Assembly: GCF_945859685.1 (NCBI RefSeq) | Contig: NC_079147.1 | Span: 255,802,572-255,866,571 of the forward strand | DNA from: Eupeodes corollae | Taxonomy: Eukaryota; Arthropoda; Insecta; Diptera; Syrphidae | Length of the DNA: 64,000 bases | Direction: 5' to 3' | The notes under the pieces: model-generated | The model's input: the letters and a program-made list of their open reading frames with translations, nothing else | Databases searched by the model: none | What the model was told of the DNA's origin: nothing | Position numbers and translations under genes: made by a program | Shown here: positions 32,031 through 42,905 of the stretch, in pieces | Layout of the letters: the number at the start of each line of letters is the position of its first letter | Position numbering within the stretch: the stretch's first letter is position 1

Positions 32031-33550
32031 GAGTTTCCGACGAATTTTAGTATCAATGACTTTCCGGTCTTATTTTTTACTGTCCTGATTTGGGAAAATG
32101 CGATCCTCGAAGTAAACTTCCTTCCTTAAGGGATTTTTCTTCCAAAGCAACAGCCGAGGCAATGGGTCTTTTGCGGACTTCTTCCTTCTACGAAACCTTC
32201 TTTCGCTTTTGTCTTCTCGGGATTCATTTTTTCCACTTTGACTTTCGTCAACTTAATCGAAGATACATCCACGCTGGGGACTATTTCCAGAACGTTGCCC
32301 TTCTGCACCGCAACTGCAGCTGCCTTGGACAGTTCCTTGAGCAATGACGAGGGTTGTGATTGTGGTTGTTGGACATAAGGCTGCTCTTCGTAGAAGAAGT
32401 TGGAGTTATTCGCTCCTGAGCTTATTGTCGGAATGTTCGTGTAGACCTGCTGATCGGAGCTGTTGACATATTGGTTGGCGTAGTTCATGTGCTGATAGTT
32501 GGACGTCTGTTCGCCTGGTTGAGGTGGCAGAGCCATATAACCGTACGTACTGTAGTTGTAGCCTCCGTAGGTATTCTGTGTGGAGGCATTGTGACCGTTG
32601 AGGACGATTTTTATTCGAGCGTCGAGTGATATGCGGTTGGATGGGTACTGATAGTAGTACGACTCCTGAGGGATGCAGGATAAGCGATGTGAGTTGTAGT
32701 GATAGGTCGGCGAAATCGAATGCGCAGAACTTCGGTTGGGCGAGTGGCTGCGACTTCGTGAGGAGCCGATGGATGTTTGAATGGGAGCGGAGATCTAGAG
32801 AAAGTCCTGTCGTAGGAACCACATCGCGATCGACGTCGTCCTTGAGGGACTGGGGAGATAGATCACGAGCGAGAATGAGTTCGTCTCTTCCATGAAATTG
32901 GATCCGGCTGTCGACGACGGCGAAGAGGCGAGCGACTGTGGCTCCGACGACCTCTGTAACGAGCACCTTGTCCTCTCCTCGTTAGTGGTGAAGAAAACCG
33001 CCCTCTTCTCAAATTTTCAATTTAATTGCTTCTTTGATGGCGTCAAAGATTTTGGTGTCTTTTTGCTCGGCCGGTGTCTTCCACTCTTCCATATTGTCCT
33101 CCTGCAGAGTTGGGATGAATTGGGGTTGGGTGGCAGCAAGGTTTTTACAATTGCTCTTGCTGGAATTGACTCCCGATTCGGTTGTGGTTAAGACTCTATC
33201 ATATTTCTGTAAGATAAAGTTTTTCTCCTGCAGAAACAGGTTTTTTACCTTCCGCAGCTCCTCGACAATCTCATTGCCGGAATCGTAGTTCGCTCGCATA
33301 CTTTGTATATTCGGTTTTTTTTTTAAGTCATTTGCTACGTGGTTGCTTCGTTTCTTCTTATTTTTCTTGGATTAGTCTGACTCTTCGTTGTCTTCCTCGA
33401 AGGAAGATGACGACGATGAACTTGAGCTGGACGAAGATGAGGACGACGACGTGGAGGTAGTCGATGTTGTGGAGTTTGACGAGCTGGTGCTGTGAATGGG
33501 CTTAGTGGACTCCGACTACTTGGTCTTGATTTTTGACATGTCCACACCGG
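32031..33550 (-). pseudogene. Degenerate serine/arginine-rich host-like coding sequence (possible retrocopy)
   Basis: I do not recognise the gene. On the minus strand a continuous but frame-shifting protein can be followed from MSKIKTK (about 33540). It has a serine tract of about 15 residues using several different Ser codons, an acidic stretch FEEDNEESD, a Lys-rich stretch, NEIVEELRKVKNLFLQEKNF (about 33270), an RS-rich part (RGRRSHSRSPLRRRRQPD, about 32940), SLDARIKIVLNG (about 32610), a Tyr/Gln/Asn-rich part (YGYMALPPQPG), and SSLLKELSKAAAVAVQKGN (about 32350). It has two in-frame stops near 33519 and 33372 and at least two frameshifts. The mixed Ser codons argue for an ancestral protein rather than a microsatellite. 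No intron-like interruptions are obvious, which suggests a processed copy of a nuclear RNA- or chromatin-associated protein; the identity is open. Confidence 0.5.
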
Positions 33551-35062
33551 TCCCTTCGACGCTTCTGATAAATTAGAAGAAGATGTTCAAATGGTAGACA
33601 TGTGCACTCAAGAGGACACAAGCGTCCACAGGTTTCGTCCTCCTACTCCAACTCTCACCTCCCCGCGGTGAACATCGGGTGCCTAGTACCTCAACTGGAG
33701 ATTGGGTTCCAACCCCAGTGGAAAGTTGTTGGGGGCAGAAAACGAGAGAGGGGGGAGAGGTGTTTCCACTAAGACACCTCTCCTTATCCAGGCGGCAGCG
33801 GACGAATTCTCGAGATAGAATCAACGGTGGCGTCTACAGTTCCAGTAAGGTTGAACTACTTAGTGAACACCTTATTGGGCTTCTTCGACATATTCGGAGC
33901 CCAGGCCTGTAAGGAGCGGTTTATCCGGCACCCCTTCCCTGCAGTTATACTAAAGATCTGGCGCTACAGGTTGGAGGTTGTGCCGTCGGGGTGACTTCCT
34001 GGCCACGTAAAAATACCTTAAGTTTCGAAGCACCAACAAGCCTCGGATACGGACGGATTCACTGTTGACAATCACCACGCAATCGAAATAAGGACAACGA
34101 ACTTTGGATATGTACGTGGAATGTTAGGTCCCTTAACAGACCACGTGCAGCCGAACAATTAGCGGAAGCCCTAAACTGCTGCAAGGCAGATATTACAGCC
34201 ATCAAGTGCAATGGGATGGACCGGGCAAAGGCAAACTAAAAGACTGCGATATCTACTACGGCGACTGCTACCGAGAACAAAGACAGCCTCTATTTGGATG
34301 TGGATTTGTTGTTGGAAGTAGGTTCAGGCAAAAAATCTTGAGTTTCAACAGTGTGAGCGAGCGCATCACGACAATCCGCATCAAGGCTAAATTCGCCAAC
34401 ATAAGCCTAATATGCGCGCATGCCCCAACAGAGCAGAAAGATGAAGACACCAAAGACGACATATTCTTCGAGCTCTTCGACAAGACATATGAGCAGTGCC
34501 CTGGGTATGACATTAAAATTGTCTTAGGAGATTTTAATGCCAAGCTAGGAAGAGAAGACATCTTTGGTGGCATAATCGGGAGATACAGCCTACACGACAC
34601 CACCTCCGACAACGGATTCAGGCTGGTCGATTTCGCTGCGGGGCGAGACGTTCTGGTAGCTAGTACGCAGTTCACGCATCTCAATATCCAGAAAGACATG
34701 GAAATCTCCTGATCAATCAACCGTCAACCAGATTGACCACATTGCGATCGACGCACGACACTTCTTCAGTATACAGGATATCCGAACATTCCGAGAGGCC
34801 AACATTGACTCGGACCACTACTCGTTGTAGCCAAGGTATGGCTACGGATATCCCGATCCAAGCCAAAACAAGAAAGTACTGTGAGAAGATTCGACGTTAG
34901 ACGGCTAAAATCGCAAGAGACTGCCATGTACTTTTCCGATCGAGTCTATAATAACCTCTTAAGGAGTCCTATGCTCCCTGCATTAAGCATTGAAAACCAG
35001 TGGCAACATTGCCTTGCAGCCATCAGAGATGCTGAATCTGAAGTGCCCATTTTCACTGGAGG
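33551..35062 (+). mobile_element. RTE-type LINE, 5' half with leader and endonuclease
   Basis: The only copy here that shows the RTE 5' end. A GC-richer leader (about 33551-34090, with GGGGGGAGAGGTGTTTCCAC near 33750) is followed by the endonuclease from about 34095 (LWICTWNVRSLNRPRAAEQL). The copy stops at about 35062 in the linker before the RT. A mutation or small deletion after 34700 shifts the frame at the NQIDHIAID block. The exact 5' boundary could not be set. Confidence 0.83.
34206..34712 (+). pseudogene. RTE apurinic-like endonuclease domain
   Basis: A 168-residue open frame covering most of the EEP-fold nuclease: FGCGFVVGSRFRQKILSF, ISLICAHAPTEQKDEDTKDD, the metal/catalytic block KIVLGDFNAKLGRED (GDFN near 34528-34539), and GFRLVDFAAGRDVLVASTQF. 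The upstream first block (WNVRSL, near 34112) lies in another frame because of an indel near 34200, and the final NQIDH/DSDH blocks lie downstream in another frame. Proteins of this kind are often mis-annotated as craniofacial development protein 2. Confidence 0.85.
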
Positions 35063-35764
35063 CGGTATGATAGCCACGAGATAAGATTAAATATTTTCTT
35101 CAAAAACTCTTATTTACAATTATTCTCCTTTAATTTAGAGCCAGTTTGAAGTATATATACAATTTTTTAACCTCGACTTCGTTCAACAATGATACAATTT
35201 CATTTTTTTAACCCATGAATTGAAATACATCTTCTCTCACTTTCAGATTACATAAAGGACATAATATTGGTAGATCCTCTGTATGTGGAATGAAGTTAAG
35301 AAGTATGAGTTCACCACTCAGCTTTACCATCATCGAAATCTCCTCAACGTTGTATTCATCCTGTTTGGCACACCAATTATTTATTTATTTTATTATATTG
35401 AATTAAATTATAACAAATGTAAAAGTTTTTATTATTTATATTCATTATTATTTCTGATTTATCCAAAATGATTATTGTGAATTATCCAACTAAATTAATA
35501 GCCCAAAATGACACTTCTTGTCAAACAATTGTTCTATGTTTTTATATTTGGTAAAATCATCTTATAACCTTGTAATAAGAAAAAGGTCATATTCATTCGT
35601 TCTCGAACTTTTAAAACTACACCATTAATTTAATAAAGTATTTTTTATAACGATTAGCAATCGAATTTCATTTAAATAAAAATTTAATTTTTAACCAGCG
35701 ATACAAAACACATCCCGAAAATAGTTCTTCTCCTCCAAATTGTGATTGAGTTGACTGTAAGTTG
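35063..35764. other. AT-rich spacer
   Basis: No gene or recognised repeat. Confidence 0.45.
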
Positions 35765-36995
35765 CTCTGCGCAGAGACCCAGTTGCTTCATTAAGTCATT
35801 TTCTATATATCATCCACTTTTGCAATAAGATAGTACAGTGACTCTTTTCAGTGGTTAAAATCAAAGGTATCTATGTTAAGGTCCATGTCAGACTCCCTAG
35901 CAAGTTTCATCCACTCTGCATACCATCCTGACCTCTCTCAAATAGTTTGAAGTGCCACTATCTTCGATAACAGGTAACTGTCCATATTCATGATTTTGAG
36001 CACATAATCAATCTGCAATCGAAATGTTCGTAGAAAGAGTGACTGCAGTACCGTTTCCAACATGACTATATAGTTCGGCGTATTGGGTGCAGTCAGAAGA
36101 CTCTTTTAACGTAGAAGCGTAACAATTTATTCACATCTTCATATTGCTTCGATTCCCATACTTGAGCTGCATAAAGAGCTGCAAGATTAATTCTGCTACT
36201 GCCTTAAAAACACTGTACTTACTGCTGTGTGTGATACTTTTGTTTGAGAAAGACCTACGTCAAGATGCGCTAATGGATGCTTTTGCGCTTGTAAGCTTTT
36301 CTCTCAGAAGCATTTCCATATTTAAATTCTCTTTGACAATCTCTATATTCTCACCATTGTAGTTCCATTTTTCATTAAGTCAGTTTCTACTACATCCGTT
36401 CTTGAAAATCAAGATCTTGGACTTTTCCATGTTAACTATTAGGTTCCATATTTTACAGTACTCAAAAATGCGGTTTATCATAAGTTGTAGTGACTCTGGA
36501 GATGACGCGAGAACCACAATATCATCCGTTAACGACAGTGCTTTAATTAATACTCCAGCAGGTTCGATACCAGCAGGTAAGAAATCGACTAAGTCTTCGA
36601 TAAAGAGAGCGAATAGGCTGGGTCTCATCGTACAACCTTGTCTAACGCTTGATTCCGTTCTAAACCATTCCGACCTATCTGTACCATTCCAAACTGCTGG
36701 GCTAGGCTTTGCAGGACTCTTCCAAACTTAAAGAACATTCCCATACCAAAGAGCTTAAAGAAAAGTGCTTGCCTATTCACCGTGTCAAATGCAGTCTTCA
36801 AATCTATGAAAAACGCGTCAATGCTTTTCAGAACAAAGATATGATCGAATTTTTGTGTTAGATCCGCCTGCCTGAAATTCTTTCAACAGCTTGTTTTCAT
36901 CAATCCATTTATCAAGCCGTTTTTTCAGAATGGCTGTACATTTTTTATAACACGAATTTAAAAAAGATATTAATCGGTAGTCCGACATCGCAGAC
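35765..36995 (-). mobile_element. LINE of a separate family, RT to C-terminal region, decayed
   Basis: Minus-strand non-LTR remnant. From the right: NSCYKKCTAILKKRLDKWID, a degraded FQAGGS, motif A FFIDLKTAFDTVNRQ (about 36810-36770), KLFGMGMFFKFGRVLQSL, a motif B region, FALFIEDLVDFLPAGIEPAG, motif C changed from YADD to LTDD (SLTDDIVVLASS, about 36545), and a long C-terminal region including LRTFRLQIDYVLKIMNMD (about 36005) and WYAEWMKLARESDMDLN. Many frameshifts. Both ends are truncated. The clade is not assigned. Confidence 0.78.
36380..36628 (-). pseudogene. LINE RT palm fragment with altered catalytic motif
   Basis: An 82-residue open segment of the element at 35765-36995 holding SLFALFIEDLVDFLPAGIE, the motif C region SLTDDIVVLASSPESLQLMI and the primer-grip part NMEKSKILIFKNG. 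A Tyr-Ala pair has become Leu-Thr in front of the two catalytic Asp. Confidence 0.75.
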
Positions 36996-39297
36996 AAGCG
37001 TTTAGTTTAAAAAGTAAACATTGATTTTATTGTAGGTTCCTACCTAAAACACTAATCCATACACTGAAGATACACATAGAAAAATTGTAAATTGTTTTCG
37101 AAACTCAATTAAAATTCAACCAAAATGAATCTCATGTGGTAATAAATTGGTTGTTCATTTATTTTGCGCAAACTTCCTGTCGAAACAAATTATCCTGTTG
37201 CCTCTCAACGAGATCATGCACACATGTTTTCGATAGGTACTTTCATCCGTTCAAAGATTCAGGACCTTGTTCTGCTTCATGGTTTTTGGTTGTTTTTTTT
37301 TGCTTCTTTCTACTTTTACTTCAATTTTATCTTCTTTTTTTCTATTTTTTTTTTATTTTGCCTTAACTCTTGCACTACTTAAAACAACAACAACAACAAC
37401 GTTTTCCAACGTCGTTTCTATAGTCGTCGTAGTTATAGTTGTAGAGTCATAGTCATAGTCGTTGTGTCTTATATCTGGAACAAAATATTAAAATTGAATT
37501 CTGTTCTCGCTTCGATAGTTCGATTTGTTCCGCCGCCGTCACACGAGCTTCCAATGTCTTCCTTCAACAAGCACACTAGGTAATAGTGTAAAGGGAACCT
37601 AGATATACCTCTTTATCCTTTCCTCCCTATTTCTATATATTCTTACTCAAACCATCCACCTCAAGGATGCGCTAGAGTAAACAGAATAATAATAATATAA
37701 TCAAAAGATATTTTCTGATGTGTGCCTGTGCTGTGCTGTGCTGAGCGGTGCGGTACGGTACGGTACGATGCTATACTGTGCTCGCTGTGTATATGTGGCC
37801 GGATTGTGTTTATGCGGAAGGACTTTTACCATACATAAAACACTATGCTAGTGTAACGAGCCCCATCTGTTGGTTGGATGCGGGCCACGATGCGATACCG
37901 CCACAGGCCCCTCATACATATACCCAACCCAACCCATCCCACTCTTTATTCTTCCGCTGCCTTTATATCTACATAATATCTAATTCAAGATTCCAAACAG
38001 ATTTTCCTCTCCATTGTTGGCATAATGTGTGTATTGGGTTTATGGCAAAGAGACTTCTTTATAGTCCTTCGTATATCCTTATAGAGATAGCAAAATGGGA
38101 AAATTACATTATTTTCACTTCGAAAAATATACAAAGGGCACACAACGACGACGGTGATGGTGACGACGACGACGACGATAGCGACAACATAACGAAACAC
38201 CGAGAGCGAAAGTGGTAAAAAAAGGAGGTCCTTTTTTGGGCAGCATTGGAATAACCTGAAAAGGACTAGTCATGGCGGCGGTGGTGGTGTGGCGGAAGTA
38301 GAAGTGAGAGGTGACTTAGTAATAGTGTAAACTAAGTCACTTCATGTCCTTGCAACACTATGCTTCGTATATTATAATCTGAACCAAAGGGAATTGAGAC
38401 ATTTTCTGAGGGCGTAGGGGGAGAGAAAAAATAGTAATTGTCGCTATATTCTTACGATATGCACGAATTAATACAGACACTCAATGTTGTTTTGCCGAAA
38501 GGTTTGGGAGCTCTCCATGGATTATTATGTTTATAAATATGCGTTGTATACTGTGTCTCTTTAATAATAAATAGGTTTACAGAGAGCTCACGGCGCAGTA
38601 ATTCTATTTATAAGCCTTGAGCATTACAATCTATAGGATTATAGTTGAGGATGGAATTATTTTTGGATGATAAAAACGTAGTTTTAAAGCTTAATAAAAT
38701 GTATGGAAGCTTTAGCTTAAGCAATTAATTAAAACTGCTTTAAGAAGACATCCCATAAAAATGCTTTCTATATTCTAAAAATAAGTAATTTATATATAAA
38801 ACACTAATTAAGGTATCAAGTCGTTAACTAAATGAATTAAGTTTGTCGTCAAAACTCGTGGGTAGACATTGAGCTGAAGTTGTAATTAATGATTTTTACG
38901 ACTGAAAATTGACTGTGGTTGAAATAGTTCTTATGTCCAGCATCGGATTTCTAAGTCCAACAGTTTTATGGTAAAGCTTTAAAAATATAGTACAATTTTA
39001 ATGAACTTATAAGGGTTTAAGAAGTAGAATTTAAAAGCTAACCACATAGCAGATTGAAAACAGAACAGTAAAAGATTTGTACGTTCAAACAAATAAGAAA
39101 AGTAAGTATACGCCTCAGTGTTGAAATTAATGTGTTTCCTTATCTGACTTTTTGAGAATATAAAAGTTGTGTACATAAAAAGTGGTGTGTGTCGAACTTT
39201 ATTTGTGCTACACAACCATGTTTTTTTAGATGTTAGTTAGTTAAAATACAAACCTAAAATAAAGTACATTTCATTTGGTTTCTTAAGAAAAGAGGCT
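36996..39297. other. Non-coding stretch, partly single-copy-like
   Basis: 37130-38420 has mixed composition with several microsatellites: CAA triplets (about 37385-37400), T-rich DNA (37285-37370), pentamers at 37722-37770 and GAC triplets (38144-38180). It is probably host intergenic or intronic DNA. 38500-39297 is AT-rich. The 156-residue open frame at 37748-38218 runs through the repeats and is not credible as a gene. Confidence 0.45.
37722..37770. repeat. Two adjoining pentanucleotide arrays
   Basis: TGTGC/TGCTG-type pentamers pass into GGTAC pentamers (GCGGTACGGTACGGTACG) with one transitional unit (GAGCGGTGCG). Both have period 5, so one probably arose from the other by substitution and re-expansion. 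Confidence 0.8.
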
Positions 39298-40623
39298 GGC
39301 ATACGACCCATACTGATAACTTCCCATTCCGTCTGTCGATTTGTCTTGCTTAAAAGTTTGTCTATATGTAGATTGTCGTATCAATTTTTACCAAATTTGC
39401 GTAATTTTTTGTAGATTTTATTTTTTATGAAAAAACGGACTGTTGGATTTTTACATAAAAATTACTGAATATCGAAAACAATATTTTCTGTGAAATAAAC
39501 AAGTTTGAAGACAATATTTTTAGTTTTTGAAAAGCTATTTGAGTCGAAAATAAATTTTTAGCAACTTTTATACATTTTTTTAGGTTTTTATTTTTTGTAA
39601 AAAACTGTGAATTCGATTTTTCTTAAAATTTTACCGAATGTTGAAAACAATATTTTTTATAAGAATAAATTAGTTTGAAGCCAATATTTCAAAGTTTTGA
39701 TAAGATATTTGAGTCGAAAATCAATTTTTACCAACTTTTGTTATTTTTTTTCGGTTTTTAATTTTTTGTAAAAAAACTATCAATTCGATTTTTTCAAAAT
39801 CTTACTGCACGTTGAAAACAATAGTTTTTGAAAGATAAAAGTAAATTTAAGCCAATATCTCAAAGTTTTGAAAAGATATTTGAGTAGAAAATGAATTTTT
39901 ACCAACTTTTATTATTTTTTTTAGGTTTTTATTTTTTGTAAAAAACTGTGAATTCGATTTTTTTCAAAATTTAATCGAATGTTGAAAACAATATTTGTTA
40001 TGAGATAAAATAAGTTTAAAGCCTAAATTTCAAGTGTTTGAATTAATATTCAATTTTTACCAACTTTAAGTAATGTTTTTTTTAGATTTTTATTTTTTAT
40101 AAAAAAAACTGTAACTTCGATTTTTCTCAAAATTTTATCAGATTTTAAAAACATTGTTCTCCTTTGCTCAAAATTGTTTTGAGATGAAATTATATTTTAG
40201 TCGTTAAATTTTTGAGGTGACACATTTTTTGATTTATAAAAAAAACCGTTAGATAGATTTTTTTCAAAAATATACTTCTTTGAGATCACGTTTACTATAT
40301 AAAATTAAATTCAAGTCTATAACGTTTTTGGTCCGTAAGATATTTAGGATTAACCAAAATGTTCACCTTTTTTAAAACTGCTATGGTAAAAAAACCACCC
40401 ACGCAATTTTCTTGAGAGCCCTTTCTGCATCTCTCTGCCTTATTATCTGTATAACAAAATTTATTTGAAGTCGATATCTCTTCTGGTTCACACACGCACG
40501 CATAGACATCTTTCTTAAAATCTTTTATTTCGACTCTATTGACCTTAAAACGTCGAGAAATGTCAAAATTTTCAATTTGACAAATCGGACCCATTACAAT
40601 AACTTCCTATTGGAAGTTAATAA
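39298..40623 (+). mobile_element. 170-repeat element, copy 3, inserted next to a LINE
   Basis: Full plan: head ACGACCCATACTGATAACTT, five diverged units with AAAACAATA anchors near 39474, 39645, 39813, 39983 and 40146 (spacing about 160-176 bp), the conserved 3' segment (CTTGAGAGCCCTTTCTGCAT) and the terminal hairpin AACTTCCTATTGGAAGTT. The ACGTACG patch is deleted here. The 3' end abuts LINE coding sequence at 40624. Confidence 0.75.
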
Positions 40624-41960
40624 CTTAGCAGGATCCTAATATTGATCTGACATAAGATGAATAGAGGGATTTAAGAGCAAAAGGGTCATTGAAATTTTTA
40701 CTATTTTTAACAAAGCTTAGCATGGAATTTGCTTTGAAAACACTGAACTTTATATGATTGAAAAAGTTTTAATTAGAATCAAAAATTAAGCCCAGATCTA
40801 TCTTTTTACAAACTCTATCAAGAACATGGTTATTAATCTTATATTCAAAGATAATTTGGTAAAGTTACGACAAAAAGAAAAACATTCGCACTTAGAAGCA
40901 TTTAAATACAATTGGTTTACAGAGCACCATTCAGATAATTAATGGATTTTATACATCTAAAAAACTTTAAGTCATAAGCAAATAGAAGTCGAACAAAATT
41001 TTCGAAAATACCAGGTAAGTCATTGATAAAAATAAGGAGAGGAAGTGGCCCAAGATGGCTACCTTGGGGAACACTAGAGGTAACCAAAACTTGACTTGAA
41101 ACCATACTTTTAATTCTAACAAATAGAATACGATTCTTAAGGTATTAAGAGTTCAACCATTTCAAAAGATTGGAATGAAAACCAAAACAAATCAATTTGC
41201 TCAACAAAATTGAGTGATTTACTTTATCAAAAGGTTTCGCAAAATCTGTGTAAATTACATCAATTTGGAGAACTTTTTTGAGTTAATTTAAAATAAAATT
41301 GGAGAAAAGAGACAGATTGTGTGGTTGTTGATCTTCCCGATACGAAACCGTGTTCAAATCTGTTCTTTCACGAGGAAAGTTTACTTATTCTGAATCAATT
41401 TTTCGAATAGTTTAGGTAAACATGATAATTTACAAATTGGACGATAATTATTTATTTAATGCTTTGATCCACATTTGTGAATTGGAGCTAAAAATGATTT
41501 TTCCACACTGATAGGAGCTCACCATTAGATAGAGAGCTTTTGAAAATAAGAAAAAAGAGGTTCTATAATTGCTAATGCACATTTTTTAAGGATAACCGGT
41601 GGTATTTATGTCTTTATTCCAACTCAAAAGGCCACTTTCTATTTCAGACATATTTAGCTCTATTTGGCCAATATTCACCTTACAATCTTGAAATAAAGAT
41701 TCCATATTTCTTGAAGTAGCTTCGTCAGATCTGATGTTATTTGATTGGAAATAAAGAGCAAATAAATTACTAATAGGTAAAAGATCTGAATGTGTTGAAT
41801 AAAGGTAAAGTATATTACTAGGAATGCCACAAGATTTTTTGTTTTTAATATAAGACCAAAACTTTGACTGCTTTTTTTTTAAGGTTTGATTCAATTGTTA
41901 AAATATAAGATTTAAACAGACATTTTTTAAGAACATAAACAAAACATTACTTAAAAATTG
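40624..41960 (-). mobile_element. Jockey-superfamily LINE fragment, third family
   Basis: Minus-strand LINE. From the right: KKKQSKFWSYIKNKKSCGIP (end of the endonuclease-RT linker), SNLFALYFQSN, a decayed fingers region, motif A VIYTDFAKPFDKVNH (about 41250-41215), motif B SSVPQGSHLGPLPLLIFIND (about 41075-41015; the usual GVPQGS has Ser for Gly), motif C altered to FAYDLK, and a thumb ending SLYSSYVRSILGSC where the 170-repeat element starts. The motif wording differs from family A and from the jockey copy at 20.6 kb. Confidence 0.82.
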
Positions 41961-42262
41961 AAGCTTAAGTAATTTTGTACTCAAACATCTTTTCAAAAAT
42001 GTGAGATTATGGCTTCAAACTAGTTTATATTCTAATATAATATTGTTTAAATTTTTCGGTAAAATTTTGAGAAAAATTTAATTTACATTTTATTGTACAA
42101 AATATAAAAACTTAAAAAAACAATACTAAAACTTTTAAAAAAATATTTTAAAAATATTTAAACCTATTTATCTCCCAGAAAATATTATTGACGACATTCA
42201 GTAAATTTTTTATAAAAATCCAACAGTCCGTTTTTTAAAAAAATATAAAATCTGCAAAAATA
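41961..42262 (-). repeat. 170-repeat element fragment, minus strand
   Basis: About 300 bp of the tandem core and its upstream edge in reverse orientation (TTTTCAAAAATGTGAGATTA, then CCAACAGTCCGTTTTTT). It touches the mariner remnant on its right. Confidence 0.65.
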
Positions 42263-42830
42263 GTACAACATTTCCAACATTTGGGCCGGTATCTCACGAA
42301 TAAATGCTTTAATATTGTCATTAAATGCGTCAATTAAAGCGGGCTGTCTGTATAGACATGAGCTTTAACATAGCCCCACAAAAAATAGTCTAAATTGCAC
42401 GATCTGGGCGGCCCATTGACTAAACCCGAAATTGAAATAAAATGTTCACCGAACTTGTCTCTCAATAAGTCCATTGTTGCGCGTTTTGTGTGCGGCCATT
42501 CGACGTATTTAAAACGTTGTGCATGGTCAGCTAGCTCCAGTTGTTGTGTGAGTTGGACTTTGAATGTAGGTGTAGAACCAAATGCAAAATACGCCATAGT
42601 GTCCCGCAAGACAGTCCTAATTTTTGAGAGCGACGAGGAATGGACATAGTCGTGTCTTCAGCAACCTTTTTACTTACACCAGCGATAGTTTTAGTGGTAC
42701 GAGGTAAACTATGAAGCACATGCCTAACAATACCAATCCAGTCTCTTAAAATGTTTCCAATTGCAAAATTCAACAATTTGTGAGCGTTACTTTACTTTTG
42801 AAACCGCAAAATGTATAACCCATTAGATAT
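42263..42830 (-). pseudogene. Mariner-type transposase with central deletion, one inverted end kept
   Basis: Minus-strand mariner remnant. The N-terminal helix-turn-helix part reads ILRDWIGIVRHVLHSLPRTT, VAEDTTMSIPRRSQKLGLS and TFKVQLTQQLELADHAQRF. It then jumps to the C-terminal part KRATMDLLRDKFGEHFISIS and LDYFLWGYVKAHVYTDSP. The segment holding the first two catalytic Asp residues is gone. The TIR is readable at about 42800-42828 (GGGTTATACATTTTGCGGTT on the minus strand) and matches the element at 55195-55545. Confidence 0.83.
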
Positions 42831-42905
42831 AAACTTTGCAATTTGTATTAATGTATAAAGATTTCTCTATTGGCCTGTTCGTCAATATTATTATATGTTG
42901 AATAA

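Noticed and set aside
32406..32966. 186-residue minus-strand open frame within the RS-rich region
   Set aside because: The frame carrying the RS repeats, Tyr/Gln-rich part and SLDARI motif is a different one; this is an alternative-frame reading.
36402..36731. Plus-strand 109-residue open frame
   Set aside because: Antisense of the LINE RT palm at 36380-36628 and its upstream segment.
37748..38218. 156-residue open frame
   Set aside because: It starts next to pentamer repeats and ends in an Asp run encoded by a GAC microsatellite; no domain is visible.
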